Of a stretch of DNA of 64,000 bases, positions 24,487 through 36,069 are shown in pieces. Made by a program: the position numbers and the translations under genes. Under the pieces are notes generated by a model. That model saw only the letters and a program-made list of their open reading frames with translations, searched no databases and was not told the origin of the DNA. Origin of the DNA: Mesorhabditis belari (taxonomy: Eukaryota; Nematoda; Chromadorea; Rhabditida; Rhabditidae); NCBI GenBank assembly GCA_958450365.1, contig CAUEEP010000743.1, positions 7,619,501 to 7,683,500 of the forward strand, written 5' to 3'. How positions within the stretch are numbered: position 1 is the stretch's first letter; every line of letters begins with the position of its first letter.

Positions 24487-24686
24487 TAAAAAGCTTTATT
24501 CAGAGTAAAGAAAATATCGATTTAAAAAGAAAAGGAGAAAATCGTTTCCAATTTCCAATTTACAATATCTTTTTTTTCTTTAAAAAATGTGCCAATTTTG
24601 GGAAAACTACGGATAATTTTAAGTAATTCCTATGCCTTCCGATATTTTCTTCTACGAGATTTAGCTTTAGAAATTTGATCTATAGC

Positions 24687-24922
24687 TACACTACTGGACA
24701 ATGAAATATCATATTTGAAAAACGATCGTCACTTTCGCGCGTCTGTAACTCCCTTGTCTTTACCGTATTTCTAAATATTAATATTACCATTGTGTAGCCC
24801 TTGAAAAGAGCTTTCAGAAAATGTATAACACTAATAGTTTAAACTCAAAGACAAGGGAGTTACAGACGCGCGAAAGTGACGATCGTTTTTTCAAATATCA
24901 TATTCCATTGTCCAGTACTGTA
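24687..24922. mobile_element. Palindromic MITE, family TACAGTACTGGACAATG, copy 2
   Basis: Nearly identical to copy 1, in the same orientation, about 200 bp downstream. Confidence 0.9.
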
Positions 24923-25404
24923 TTTGTATAAAGAATAATTCTAAAGTATTTTTTTGCAAAGCACAAAGAGCTGAATGCGCACCAAATTCTCAATCGAAGT
25001 CGGTGGCTCTCGAGTCGATTTGAGAGTCGATGTGGCTGATGAGCTCGACCAGGAGAAATCCTTAAAGAAACTGTAATTCCTTGACCATATCACCAAATTT
25101 GAGATGGGTTTTCAGAATTATTAAATCTGAGAAATGGTTAAATGGACAACAACTACAGTTTCCTTAAGGATTGCCACATGCACAAAGGGATTCAGTCAAA
25201 GCTCTCGCAATGACATTCAAACAAAGCAATGATATTCAAACTCACAATGGATATCTGCTTGTGATGGCCGGGATTGTCCACAAGTAAATGTCTTCTCAAG
25301 AAATTCTCAAATGGTAACGCGAAACCGTTTTCGACTCTGAGATGTGACTTTTTTTTATAAAGAATTGGCTGAATAGAATATTTTAGGCTAATCGTTTTTA
25401 TTAG

Positions 25405-25615
25405 ACTATTGGGTACTTGTCGGTTACACATCCACAAAGACTGATCTCGGTCAAGCATCTCCATCTTCTCCGTTATCGATTTTCGTTCGACTGATCGACT
25501 GATCACTTCAGGCAAGCACTCTACTTCATTGAACATAAGCACCACTTACAAGTTGTCAGCTCCTTGCTTAACCGAGTTGAGTCTCTGTGGATGTATAGCC
25601 GATAAGTACCGACTA
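25405..25615. repeat. Inverted repeat with ~50-bp arms
   Basis: The arm at about 25405-25455 (GGTACTTGTCGGTTACACAT…) is matched inverted at 25563-25615 with several substitutions. Open frames across it are by-products of the repeat. Confidence 0.65.
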
Positions 25616-25758
25616 TTGAAGTGCTTTTGAAAATCAGCGCCTAGGAAAAGTTGGTAATTCGGCGAAAAAGGAAGGCAACTTTACACTCAACGGAGATCAA
25701 AGTTCTCCGTGTACAATAGCCAAATAGACGTGAAGGAATTGGCAAGAAAAAGCCGATT

Positions 25759-25835
25759 TCCTGAAAGGGGATTGAACCCTCGACCCAGACAATTGCTTTC
25801 CGGCAATTGCTCTAACCATTGAGCTATCCAGAGTC
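25759..25835 (-). other. tRNA-like module
   Basis: TAGCTCAATGGTTAGAGC gives a paired D arm and GAGGGTTCAATCCCC a good B-box. The anticodon arm is ATTGC, a 6-nt loop, GCAAT, one base short of a normal loop, and the acceptor stem is poor. This is the best preserved of the set. Confidence 0.6.
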
Positions 25836-25913
25836 TTGAGTTGTCAAAGAAAGAAAGAAAGAAAGAAAGCGCACTTTTTAGAAATCTAGTCTAGTAAATA
25901 ATCTAGTACTCAC

Positions 25914-28900
25914 TTTCCAGGCACAATGTTTTCCTCAAGCCATGAAACGAGCTTCATGATCCAGACTTGATGAAGCACGGACTGTCGTCTTTCTACCAAC
26001 ATATCCACTTCCACATACGCGTGATATATACTGTAAAGGAAACTTTAACAAAAACCCCCCCTTTTCAAGACTCACATAAACACAAAATTCGTTAACCAGT
26101 AAGCGAAAATGACATCAATCGTGTAGTGGGTGTGTGAAATGATTAAGAAAATCATGCCACAAATTGAAATCGTATAAGGCACTAAAATTTGACTCAACTA
26201 CCATGTTCAAGTAAAGATAAATAAAGAAAAAGTTGTAGCTACCAACCAATCGAAAGAAGTTTCCACCTTCGGGGTAAATAATGGGCTACACACAGTGTGC
26301 AAGTCATCATGACAAGGGTGTGACCCGAGAAAAGAAGATCTCCGCAAAGCATTCCCTCTTTCGACTAAATTCTTGATATTACCTTGATTTGTTTAAGAAA
26401 GCTGAGTTTTTTTTTATTGGGTTGGTGAATTGAAAACTGCCGGACTTTGAGCTAAAATTTATTCAACATGAAACCATCAATTCATTCTAAATAATTTCCA
26501 TTATTACTGACGACTTCTGCCCATTTTACAGGCAATTTGCGGATTCCTCTTTCGGATTCTCTTATTTTTATTTGTTAACTTTTTCTTAAAAAGTGCGTCT
26601 ATAATTTTTTTGACAGTCATAAAAACGTACTCTGTACGTTTCTGTACTTTGATTGGTTGAAATGATGCTATTTTTGAGATAAAGAAACTAAAAAAAACAC
26701 TTTCTAACATAATGGCGCACTTAAAACTAGCAAAAAAACAGGGTGCGTCGATAATTTTTTTGACAGAGTTAAGACTTTAAGACTTTAAAACAAAATTTTA
26801 GGACAAAATTAACGATTTTAAAACGAGTACCGAATGCCAATTGTCTCTATTCAGACTAGAAGCAAAAAAAAATTGACGAAATAAAAATATTGAATAAGCC
26901 ATTATTATTGACGACTTCTGCCCATTTTACAGGCAATTTGCGGATTCCTCTTTCGAATTTTCGATTCTAGTAGGATTTTGGTTTGTGTGTGAGACAAAGA
27001 TTTTCGATTCTAGTAGGATTTTGGTCTGTGTGTGAGACAAGTGTGAGACTCAAAAATCGAGGACTGTAGATGTCCCAGTTTGAGCACTTTCTTCAAAAGA
27101 AACCCATTTTGGTGTCAATAAAAAAGTTGTAGAGAATCAAAAATGAGGCTTATAGCCAAATTTCCAAAAAGATACACTTAGTAGTTTCGCTTAAAATGCA
27201 AGTTTTGTGAAAATTCAAAAATTTGGCATTTCTTGAAAACCAGTTTTTGAATCGTTCTGAAAATTTGGATATAAGCTTGATTTTTGATTCTCTACAACTT
27301 TTCCATTGACACCAAAATGGGTTTCTTTCGAAGAAAGTCCTCAAACTGTCACGAAACTGAAAATGGCCGGCAGTTTTCAATTCACCAACCCAATAAATGT
27401 CTATTCTTTACTTTATTCTTTATCTACCTGGAATCCCATTCGAATCGTTTGTTCACCTAATCTTGAGAAAAATGTCTCTAAAGTTGTCGTATTTTCCCGG
27501 ACTCGGCATCGTTTCGCATTGTTCACATAGCCTGAAATTCTCATTTATCGGAAATCTCAACTTTACACGTCATTTTCTCAAAATCAAAACCCTTATTTCA
27601 CTTTTCACGTGAAACTTGTCTCTTCCCCAAGTACTAAATCGTTTTGTATTCAAAAAAGGATGAAAAATATTTTTCTGGGTAACCAAAAAAATGTATGGAA
27701 AGTTTTAGTCCTCCTTTCTTCTCCTCCTCGAGAAAATGGATGAACGAATGACCTTGAAATCCCCCTTTACCCCATTCTTCTTTTTATAGCTCTTTTTATA
27801 GAAATACACAAATTTTAGACCTTGACATCGGTTTTAAAAAAAGAAACAAAAACATTTCTTAACCGATTTTGAGATCAAGAGCTCAAGGATTAAATTTGAA
27901 TTGACAAGGATTTGAATTTAAATTCTTAATCCATTTGATGACTCAAAAAAAAACTCAGAAAAGTTTCAGGCCACTGGGACAAAGTTATAAAGATTACAAT
28001 GAGGTCGTATGATCAGCGAAAGTAAATAGAAAAACTCCTCTCGCGATGGAGATGGAGAGCTCATTTTTGTTAGGGAAAGAGAGGTAAAGAATCGAGGATT
28101 TTCTACACCTTCAATTAAATTCTTAAAATAGATGTTTTTGTTTACCCTTTTCCTTAATCAAATTGTTCAAGATCAACGCGTTTTTTTCAACATCGCATCA
28201 TCAAATTTTAATCAATGAAAAGTTTTTCTTGAAAAGTTCAACAAGTCATTGTTTGTTTTTACGTGTGGACGATGTAAAAGATAAAAAAAGGGAGGAAAAG
28301 AGTGAAAGCTTTTCAAGCTTTTCAAAGAGTAAAGAGAGAAGGGCAAAGATGCAAAGAAAGGGCAAAGATTCGAGGACTGTCTCAGCTTCAGTTAAAAGAG
28401 AAAGAAGTTCTGTCAATTTTGAGGCGATGTTTACATTTCCATACCTAAGCGCTAAAAGATTTCATCAAATTTGACAATAGCTTACGTTTTTGATTGTTGG
28501 GGAAAAGAAATTGATCAACATCAATTACAGTTTAAAGGCCAACTCTTTTCTTTTCGTTGACTTTAGCCGATTCCCGCAAACATTAGTGGAAAAGTTGTTT
28601 ATAAAAGTAAACATAGAATGTGAATTGGCTAGACAATGAGATAACAATTGAGTGACAATTCTTTTGTAACAATGATATTGTGTTAAAAAGAAAACGAAAC
28701 CTGGTGGTAATTGAGTGAAAAGAAGTGAAATCGAACGCATTGCATACAAAGTGCCAGCAATGAAAAACGCTCGTCGTGCAATCAATAATCGAAAGCGATG
28801 CAATGAAATTAAACCTGAAATCATTGATACTTGCTGATTGGTACTAGTACTTGCTGATACATTGGTACTAGTACTTGCTGATACATTGGTACTGGTACTT

Positions 28901-29284
28901 ACTGATACATTGGTACTAGTACTTACTGATACATTGGTACTAGTACTTGCTGATACATTGGTACTGGTACTTGCTGATTTTCCTTAATCAACCAACCTAA
29001 TAGACATAAAATATTCGCAGTCACCGACCAATCACCCCATGTGGCTGCCCACTCTTGCTCAGGTAACAAATCGAAAAGAATATCCGGTAATGGTTCTCTG
29101 AAATGAAATCTTGTCTTATGCTTATTGTCATTGTCATCACCATTGTTATATTTTCTTTGAAAACAAACCTTCCTGCTCGATCATGCGTAAACGAGAAAAC
29201 CGCCCAATTACTGCAACCAGCTAGCGCCAGGTAAATAAAAAGAAAAGCAATTTTCCCGAATTCCCATGGAATACGTTGAGGCAT
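25914..29284 (-). CDS. Sphingomyelin synthase family protein
   Basis: The family transfers phosphocholine (or phosphoethanolamine) from a glycerophospholipid to ceramide at Golgi or plasma membrane. Seven exons keep phase: 29169-29284, 28997-29097, 28701-28814, 27428-27531, 26247-26364, 26076-26181, 25914-26030. TM1 is GKIAFLFIYLALAGCSNWAV. Family motifs are present: ARRAFFIAGTLYAMR…LPPG, CGDLLFSGHT and SHTHYTIDVIFAYW, which hold the His-His-Asp catalytic triad. The region ends with WIMKLVSWLEENIVPG. The chosen start gives a short cytoplasmic N-terminus without a SAM domain, and a TTTAG acceptor lies 2 nt upstream. The last exon is unresolved. A splice to an acceptor at 25070 keeps phase and could add a short basic tail; another exon-like piece ends at a stop near 24158. 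A mariner element and minisatellites fill the introns. C. elegans has several paralogues, so no symbol is assigned. Confidence 0.88.
26415..27396 (-). mobile_element. Degenerate mariner element in the sphingomyelin-synthase intron
   Basis: The ends TATTGGGTTGGTGAATTGAA and inverse are flanked by TA. On the minus strand near 26490-26550 is a mariner transposase C-terminus (KLPVKWAEVVSNNGNYLE, then stop). The same piece recurs at about 26900-26955, and between them lies a Tc-like end (GCGTCGATAATTTTTTTGAC). The copy is broken and internally duplicated. Confidence 0.8.
28826..28985. repeat. Minisatellite, ~24-bp unit ATTGGTACTAGTACTTGCTG
   Basis: About six units of ATACATTGGTACTAGTACTTGCTG with variants, in an intron of the sphingomyelin synthase gene. 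Confidence 0.9.
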
Positions 29285-29289
29285 TCCTA

Positions 29290-32200
29290 AATCAGATCTT
29301 TTTTTTCTCAATATTTAAATGTTGTCGACTATTTAAATGTTGTCTAAAGCTTTTTTTTTGTATGCTTGTTATTGGGGAAAAAGTGCACTCATCCCAAAAA
29401 AGGATGAAAGGAAAGAGAGACTCCTATTTTGAAAATTTTGAAATAATAAATTTAACTCGAAAACAGAGATTTACCACTTTTACAACGTCGACCCTCTATT
29501 TTATATGCTGGTGGTGATGTGACTGAAAGGGGTCGAATCTCTTTCGCAAATACTCGAGGCATCGTCCGTCCAGGGTTTTTTTTTTTAATTAATTAAGAAA
29601 GAATTTTTGAATAGAAGCCGTTGATCGTCTTGGAGAGAGAGTGGATGGCAATCGAGGGAAAAGAGAAAAGAATCGGTGTAGCGGTTGGCCGCGATGGGAG
29701 CAAACAGTCGCCAGAGCTCTTGAAAAAAGGAAAGTGATGGAGACTGAAGAGGTCAAAGGTGGGCAGAGTAGAATGAGCAAAGGATTGATTGAAAAAAAGG
29801 GGCTCTGGATGAATTCGAGAATAAAGGGATGGGGAAAAGGGAAAGAGATAGACGATCTCGAAACACAATCCTACCTGGGACGTGGGCGGAGTCTACAGCT
29901 CCGCCCTCTCGAGACGCCGGGGCGGATGAGCACGAGCCTCGCCGAGAATTCTGAAATTTTCATTGATAAATTCCATTGTTCTATTTACTATATATAAAAG
30001 AGATGTCTGTTCGTCTGTACGGGCTTTTTGTTTTCTTTTTGTTATCCGTCTGTGTCAGTTCATCGTCTGTTCAGCTCCAAAACATTTAGGTTTTTTGGCT
30101 GCTTTTTGGAAAAAAAAAAGCAAATGACGAACTGACTCATTGCGAATCATTCTTTTTTCTTTGTTTGGCCAAAAATAAAGCTTCCAGAAAAGTTCAAGAA
30201 TTTGAAATTGAAGAAAAATTTGAAAGGAAATGTTTTTATTTAAAAAATTTTCTTTGGAAAAAATATTTGTGATAAAAGTCATGGAAAAACTCAAAAATAA
30301 GCAAATTTTCCGTAGACAATGGAGATTTATGAAAAGTAAAAATAGATCAAAGTTGTTTAAACTTGTTTTTTGTTTTTGATTTTAGTGAAAGAAATGGGGA
30401 GAGAGCCGTTGGAGGAAATCAATGATCGGAGTGTCGGGTTTTTTTGTCGGCCTTGATTGCCCCGCCTTTCCCTTAAAAACGAGGACACCCCAATGATTCA
30501 TTCTCCGAAAAAACATAAAACCCTACAAACCTTTTTGCGCTTTACCCAAAATATAGCCCGCTTGCGAGTTGTTTATTTTCGTGAATCATTTTTTTTTTCT
30601 GATTTACAGTCTCTTGTGAAATACTTATGATTTCAAAAAAAAAAAATAGAGATTAATTGCATTTATCAATCAAAAAGTTAAGGAGAAAGTGAAGAGAAAA
30701 AGAAAATATCTCGGAAAGAAAAAGAAACTCCGCGGAAGTCTTGTCGGGAGTTTACGTCCAACCGAGGGGGACGGACGGCATTCATCTCTCTTCTCTTTTC
30801 TCATTCCAAAAAAAAAACTTTTCTGTGTCGGATTGGCGTTTCAAACGCTTTCGGCTTTGAAACTGGTTTTGAATCAAATAAATAACTTTCGAATTTTGCC
30901 TAGTCGATCACGAGCATTCTTTTTTCGATTAAACACATGGGAAATTGATAATATTGATAGATTTTCTGAAAGAAATTTGAGAAAGATTAACTCGATTAAG
31001 TTCCTTGTAGAATGAAATAAGATATAGCGGTTGAAAGATCAGGTTAAAGATTAGAAAGGACGAAGGACGAACATTGGATCTTTTCAATGTGGATAGCTTT
31101 AGAGGTTGGTAAAAGAAAGGGTTTTTGATCGGAAGTGAGCAAGAAAATGTTTAGAGGAGATGGATTGGGAGGAGGAGAAAGTGGGGGAATCGAATCGAAG
31201 AACAGAGGAGACCCATCGAGAGGCACAGCTGATGCCAACCATTGTATATATGTCTCGAGTCTGAGCATCTGGTCTTTCTCCTTACTCTCTCCTTTCCCTT
31301 TCCCTGCAGTTTGTTTTTTTCCACTTTGTGGATATGACCTAATGACCCGGATTCAAAAAATTCAAAAGTATTCGCACAATTCCCGAACTTCTTTCCCAAT
31401 AGTTTGTGACTTTTCTAACAATGATTCATTCAATTTTGAGCGTCAATTTCTTTAGTTTCATGAGCTTTGAAAGAGGCCACGTTGCGTTCATCTCTCAGCA
31501 AACAAAATATCAATCCCCAAATGTAGGCTATCGATTTTTTTCCTGCATTTGGTTCTTTCTTTCAATCAAGAACTCTTCATTGATGCTATTCTCAGCTTTT
31601 TGTCAATAGAAAAGAAAAGAAACAGAAGTACAGAAGAGAAAAAAAAATGAAGCAAATTTGAAGAGGAAAATGTTTGGTTTGCGAATTCTGAGAGCAAATT
31701 GCTGCCACCTAACATAAAGACTTCAAAAGAAGGACGTCAAATGGTCTTTGAATGTTAAAGGGGTGTGTGTGCAATGAAAAGGTTTTTTTTGAAGCCAATG
31801 GGGAAACATTGCCTTCCCTCAGCCTTCCCTCCCTTCAGCGACCCAGGGCCACTAGGCTAAATTTGGTAGGCTTTCACTCGGCTGGGCATTCTCTTCCCTA
31901 TCGTGTCCCCGTTTTTTTTTTCGCCTTTCTTTACCTACTTTCATCCCAATCCCTCTCCTTAGCCTTTACCTAAAAAAAAGACACAATTGCAAATTGTTTG
32001 CAATAAAAATTGCCGACCATCTAGCAATTCTTGATTTTTGATCATTTTTTTGAAAGAAATTTGATTAATATTTGAATAGATATATGTCAAAAATGTCAGT
32101 GAACGTTTTCGTCAACTTAAAAATGAACTCAAGCACACAAAAAAATATTTTTATTCATAAAAAGAAAGGAGTTTTCGACTGATTTGAGTCAAAAGGAAAA

Positions 32201-32925
32201 TCAAGTTTTAGAAAAAGGCAAATGTTTTGCAGATTTTAAAAAATAAATAAAAAAACCCATTCTGTTTTTGGGAAGAAGAAGAAGAAAGAAGAAGAAAGAA
32301 AGAAGAGAGGGATTTTATGCAAGCAAGGGGTAGGAGGCGGTTTGCAATAATGCTCCGGGTGCCCCTGACCACCGTTCCCAATGGCTTCAAGACAGCGTGC
32401 GTCGGAATGCGTTGTCTTTTCTATTTCTTTCCGTTTTTACCCTTTCCTCATTTGTGTGTCCTGTTGTATGTGTATGTGTGTCACTTTTTCCCTCTCACGT
32501 ACCGCGTGGGCCAACCTCATCAACCAGTCCAACCCAGGCAATCACCTATTCGCTTTCCTATTTCTTTCACCAGGAACCAAGGAACACTAGTCAGCACTTC
32601 TTGAAAAAACCGAAAAGAAAAACCCAAAGTGAAGATCGAACTTGTGAGGCATCGCACTAAAAACGAACGCTGTACCATTTGGTCACGGCTGCAACACGTT
32701 GGGTTCGCAAGGCGGCCGCTAAGACCCAAATTACCACATTTTCAGAGTCCTAACAAAACTAGCTTTAGACGCTTATAACCCCTGGCAGAATGTCATTTAG
32801 CAAGAACGGAATATATATTCGGAATTAGCATGAAATTCTGAGTCGAATGATATAGATCGTATAACATAGGTCGTATAGCATTTGGCTGCTCAACCAGTTG
32901 ACCTTCCTTTGTAAGAATATTAGGA
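29290..32925. other. Gene-poor region upstream of the sphingomyelin synthase gene
   Basis: No supported exons. Open frames are purine-rich or pyrimidine-rich low-complexity stretches. A GC-richer patch at 29860-29935 and several C/T-rich patches could be regulatory. A tRNA-like module lies at 32627-32695 (minus). Confidence 0.55.
32627..32695 (-). other. tRNA-like module
   Basis: On the minus strand GTGACCAAATGGTACAGCG looks like an A-box and AAGTTCGATCTT like a B-box. The T stem and acceptor stem pair poorly. Confidence 0.45.
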
Positions 32926-32929
32926 AACT

Positions 32930-33149
32930 AATGATACCTATTTTCATAGTGCACCGCGGTGAGCCGAGTTGCTGACGATTTTACGGTTTCCAAGCTTTTG
33001 CAGAAGCTCAACACTCTAATCCCCCACTAGATCTGATCGTCAGCTACATTTTCCGACCCCACATCGATAGGTTCTGCTAAGCGGTTCCTGAGATTTCGAG
33101 CAATTTAGGCGACGCTCAGGGTGCACTACTATTAGAGAAAATACGGTAA
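32930..33149. mobile_element. MITE with ATACGGTA end and conserved GC-rich body
   Basis: The right end reads GCACTACTATTAGAGAAAAT then ACGGTA. The body (GAGCCGAGTTG…CCCCACATCGATAGGTTC) is shared with 50972 and 54001. The left end is degenerate. Confidence 0.8.
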
Positions 33150-33248
33150 TATCAAGCTCATAATCAGCTCATAAGCTGATAAGAGGCATATGTGACAAGT
33201 AAAAGTTGTTAAATGAATGGTGAAACCAAGGAGTTTCACATCAATATC

Positions 33249-33550
33249 TACAGGGTGCGTCAAAAATTATGAAACGGATGCTTATTGATGAATTAAAAGA
33301 ATAAAATGAAGACAAAACTCCGAGTGTTACATATTATTTGAAAGCTCTTCATGAATACTACAATATAGAATAGCTAAATCTCTAAATAAATTTCTCTAAA
33401 ATTGAAACAAATTGTTGATTTAGCTATTCTATTTTGTAGTATTCATGAAGAGCTTTCAAATGATATGTAACACTTCGAGTATTGTCTTCATTTTCATTTT
33501 ATTCTTTTAATTCATCAATAAGGATCCGTTTCATAATTTTTGACTGTGAA
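33249..33550. mobile_element. Long palindrome (TACAGGGTGCGTCAAAAATT)
   Basis: The arms of about 130 bp are nearly perfect inverted copies (GTCAAAAATTATGAAACGGA outward), meeting near 33400. No coding. Confidence 0.88.
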
Positions 33551-33969
33551 CTGTTACCGAATTGATGCAAAATGTTCGTAAGAGTCTCTAGAATAAAACT
33601 TATCCCCTCGTTTTTGGTTCTAGACGCTCGTTGTCGAGTTACGAGCTCCAAACTGCAGGGTACCACAAAATTTCCCATACAAAATGACCAAAAAAACCGC
33701 TAAAACTCAATTTAAAAAATTTCTGTCAGAGGGATTTGAAAAATTCCTTCAGATTCGGAATCAGCACAATTTTCCGCATCTAAAAAAGGTACTCCCAGAA
33801 AAATCCTATAGAAAACGCATTTTCGCGCCGATGTGTACCCTGTGATCAAAGCACACCTACAGATTGATCTTGTTTTAAAGCTACAGGTGAACTGTTACCA
33901 TATAGATGCAATTCTGTTATATAATATGCTAACAAAGTTAATGAATCTGCTCTAAACATACTGCTGAGA

Positions 33970-34470
33970 ATCGTAGCCTCGATTTGTGAATGGGCAATAG
34001 TGATGTCTCTTCCAATAACACTTGCCGCATTAGTCCCGAAATGGCGACCCGAGCCGGTCGCCACAGAAATCCCCGAGTCCGTATTGTGCCCGAAACTGAA
34101 AACTTTCCTTGATCTAAAGCAAATATTGTGTACTTCCCCAAAAAAACTCTTGCCGGGTAACCCAACTCCGAAAGGGGTGCAAAACGGTGCTTAGACACAC
34201 ACACTCGAATTTTAGCAAATAAACTTTAAGGTGCAATTTTCAAAAAAAACCCAAACACTTCAATCAAATCAGGAAAGTTGGAAAATAACCTTATTCGGGA
34301 ATCTTGGAGCTTTGTCTGAAAATGGGAATGATGCTAGTTTTGATGGTGCTTTTAAAAACAAACCTATTTGACAAGTACAAAAGTTTTTTGTCCTTCCTCG
34401 AAGTGAATGAAAGTGTGCTTAGATTTGTCTCCGATGGTGCGATAAACTCATCAAAAGTTGGATTTCTGAA
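33970..34470 (-). other. Exon-like segments of unknown gene or pseudogene
   Basis: Three stretches on the minus strand have good splice signals: about 34362-34467 (NPTFDEFIAPSETNLSTLSF), about 34291-34316, and about 33970-34100 (SGISVATGSGRHFGTNAASV). Joining the first two in phase runs into a stop after RQSSKIPE, and the third is open in more than one frame. No family is recognised. It may be the end of a small gene, a decayed gene, or part of a repeat. Confidence 0.35.
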
Positions 34471-35245
34471 AAAATAAACAGTTCACTTTAATCGTCAAAT
34501 TCACAATGGTAAATTGTTGTTCAAAAAGTAAGGAAGTAAGGGGGGAAATCTTGGATTTATCTTTAACAAGCAGATAAATTCAAGGTTTATCTTTAACAAG
34601 TAGATAAATTCAAGGTTTAACAATGCAATACAGTTTTATTAAGAGATGATTAATGTGGAAATGTTACCAATAGCTTCAAAAAACAAAAACTTTGGAAATT
34701 AGCTTAAGGCAATGTTTTCTTGTAGTGCGTTCTTGCTAGAGTGCATATGCTTTCGGAGAAAAGCCTCAAAATATTTATGCTTTTTTGAGGTAAACAAATT
34801 GCTCAAGCTTTGAAGCTTTTAAATGATAAATTTTGATTTCATAAGTTTTTATATCCTTTTCTTTATTCAGGAAATAAAGTCTTCATAATAAAAACAAAAA
34901 AATTCTAGTATTTGAGGATTTTATGAATATCTGTGAATGAGTTTTCCTTGTGATCGCACTATAAAATGGGCTTACGATCCGAATTCACAAGTTGGACAAG
35001 TTGCCAGTAAAATTTCTAGAATTCAGGAAGTATCTCTGTGGCAAGAGGGCTTAAAAATAAGCAATAGGATAAAAATTGAAAAAAATCGGTTCATTTACCG
35101 CATTTTAATCAAAAAAAAAAAGAAAGAATTAGGATTTTAATAGCTTTGATACTCCGCTAAATGAATAAAATTATTGCCTATCAAAGCAAAAAAAGTTGTC
35201 ATAGGTGAGCAAGGTGAGCAAGGTATGAGACTTAAAGATCCAAAC

Positions 35246-35315
35246 CCGTCATGGCCGATTGGCTGAGTCCCGTATCTTAGTCGAGAGGTCAAGGGTTCAA
35301 TCCCGCTGGCTAGAT
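35246..35315 (+). other. tRNA-like module
   Basis: ATGGCCGATTGGCTGAGTCC (A-box-like) and AAGGGTTCAATCCCG (B-box). It is closely related to the module at 56642, sharing ACTTAGTCGA/TCTTAGTCGA and the 3' GACTAGAT/GGCTAGAT. No acceptor stem. Confidence 0.55.
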
Positions 35316-35793
35316 TATTAGTTCTTTTTCTATATTTAGAGCTAAGGGCTGCTTGTGCATTGTTTCTACCAAATTATTCGTCAATTATTGTATTTTAAAT
35401 AAAAAATTTTTTATATACTTGTATTTTAAAAATACAAGTTATATACTAAAGGCAAAAGGGAATCGAAGAAGGGAAAAATGAAAGGAAACCGACATGATGA
35501 GTGGGCCGATCGAAAGTAAAAAGGGATCAGGCGATAAGGAGCGCACAAAAATCGAATCGAAGAGAATATTGGAAGGGGTGGGGATGACGCGAGGGAAAAG
35601 AAGAGATGGAGGCGGTGGAGGGGAAGGCAAAGAGTCCCATAAAGAACAGTCAGCCGCTTTTATAAAAATTCGATTGAAAAGATAAGAGGAATGGCCGCTT
35701 TTCACTTTTCTTCCCAAAAAGGTGATCTGGCAGAAGAAATTCTACGCTACATATACTTTAAAGTAACGATGACGCTATTGGAAAACAAACACT

Positions 35794-36063
35794 TACCGTA
35801 AATACTGTAATTGAACCCCACCCCCATAATGACGGTGCGGAGTGTTGTGTAGTCTAGCTTTGAACGAGTTTTTCTCGACACTAGTTTATGCTACAATGCG
35901 CGCTTAGGTATCAAAAAATAGCCCTGAATTTCAGCTATTTTTTGATACCAAAGACGTATTTTTTGAAAGTACAGGAGCTTTGAAAACAAATGAAATACGA
36001 AAAAACTTTTGCGACTACGCGACTGTACGAGGGGGATGGGGTACCATTACAGTATTTACGGTA
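35794..36063. mobile_element. Palindromic MITE, family TACCGTAAATACTG, copy D
   Basis: 270 bp, flanked by TA, with the loop in the same orientation as copy A. Intergenic. Confidence 0.88.
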
Positions 36064-36069
36064 GGTGTT

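Noticed and set aside
25192..25545. 117-codon minus frame near the sphingomyelin synthase
   Set aside because: It covers an inverted repeat, is not phase-linked to either neighbour and resembles no family member.
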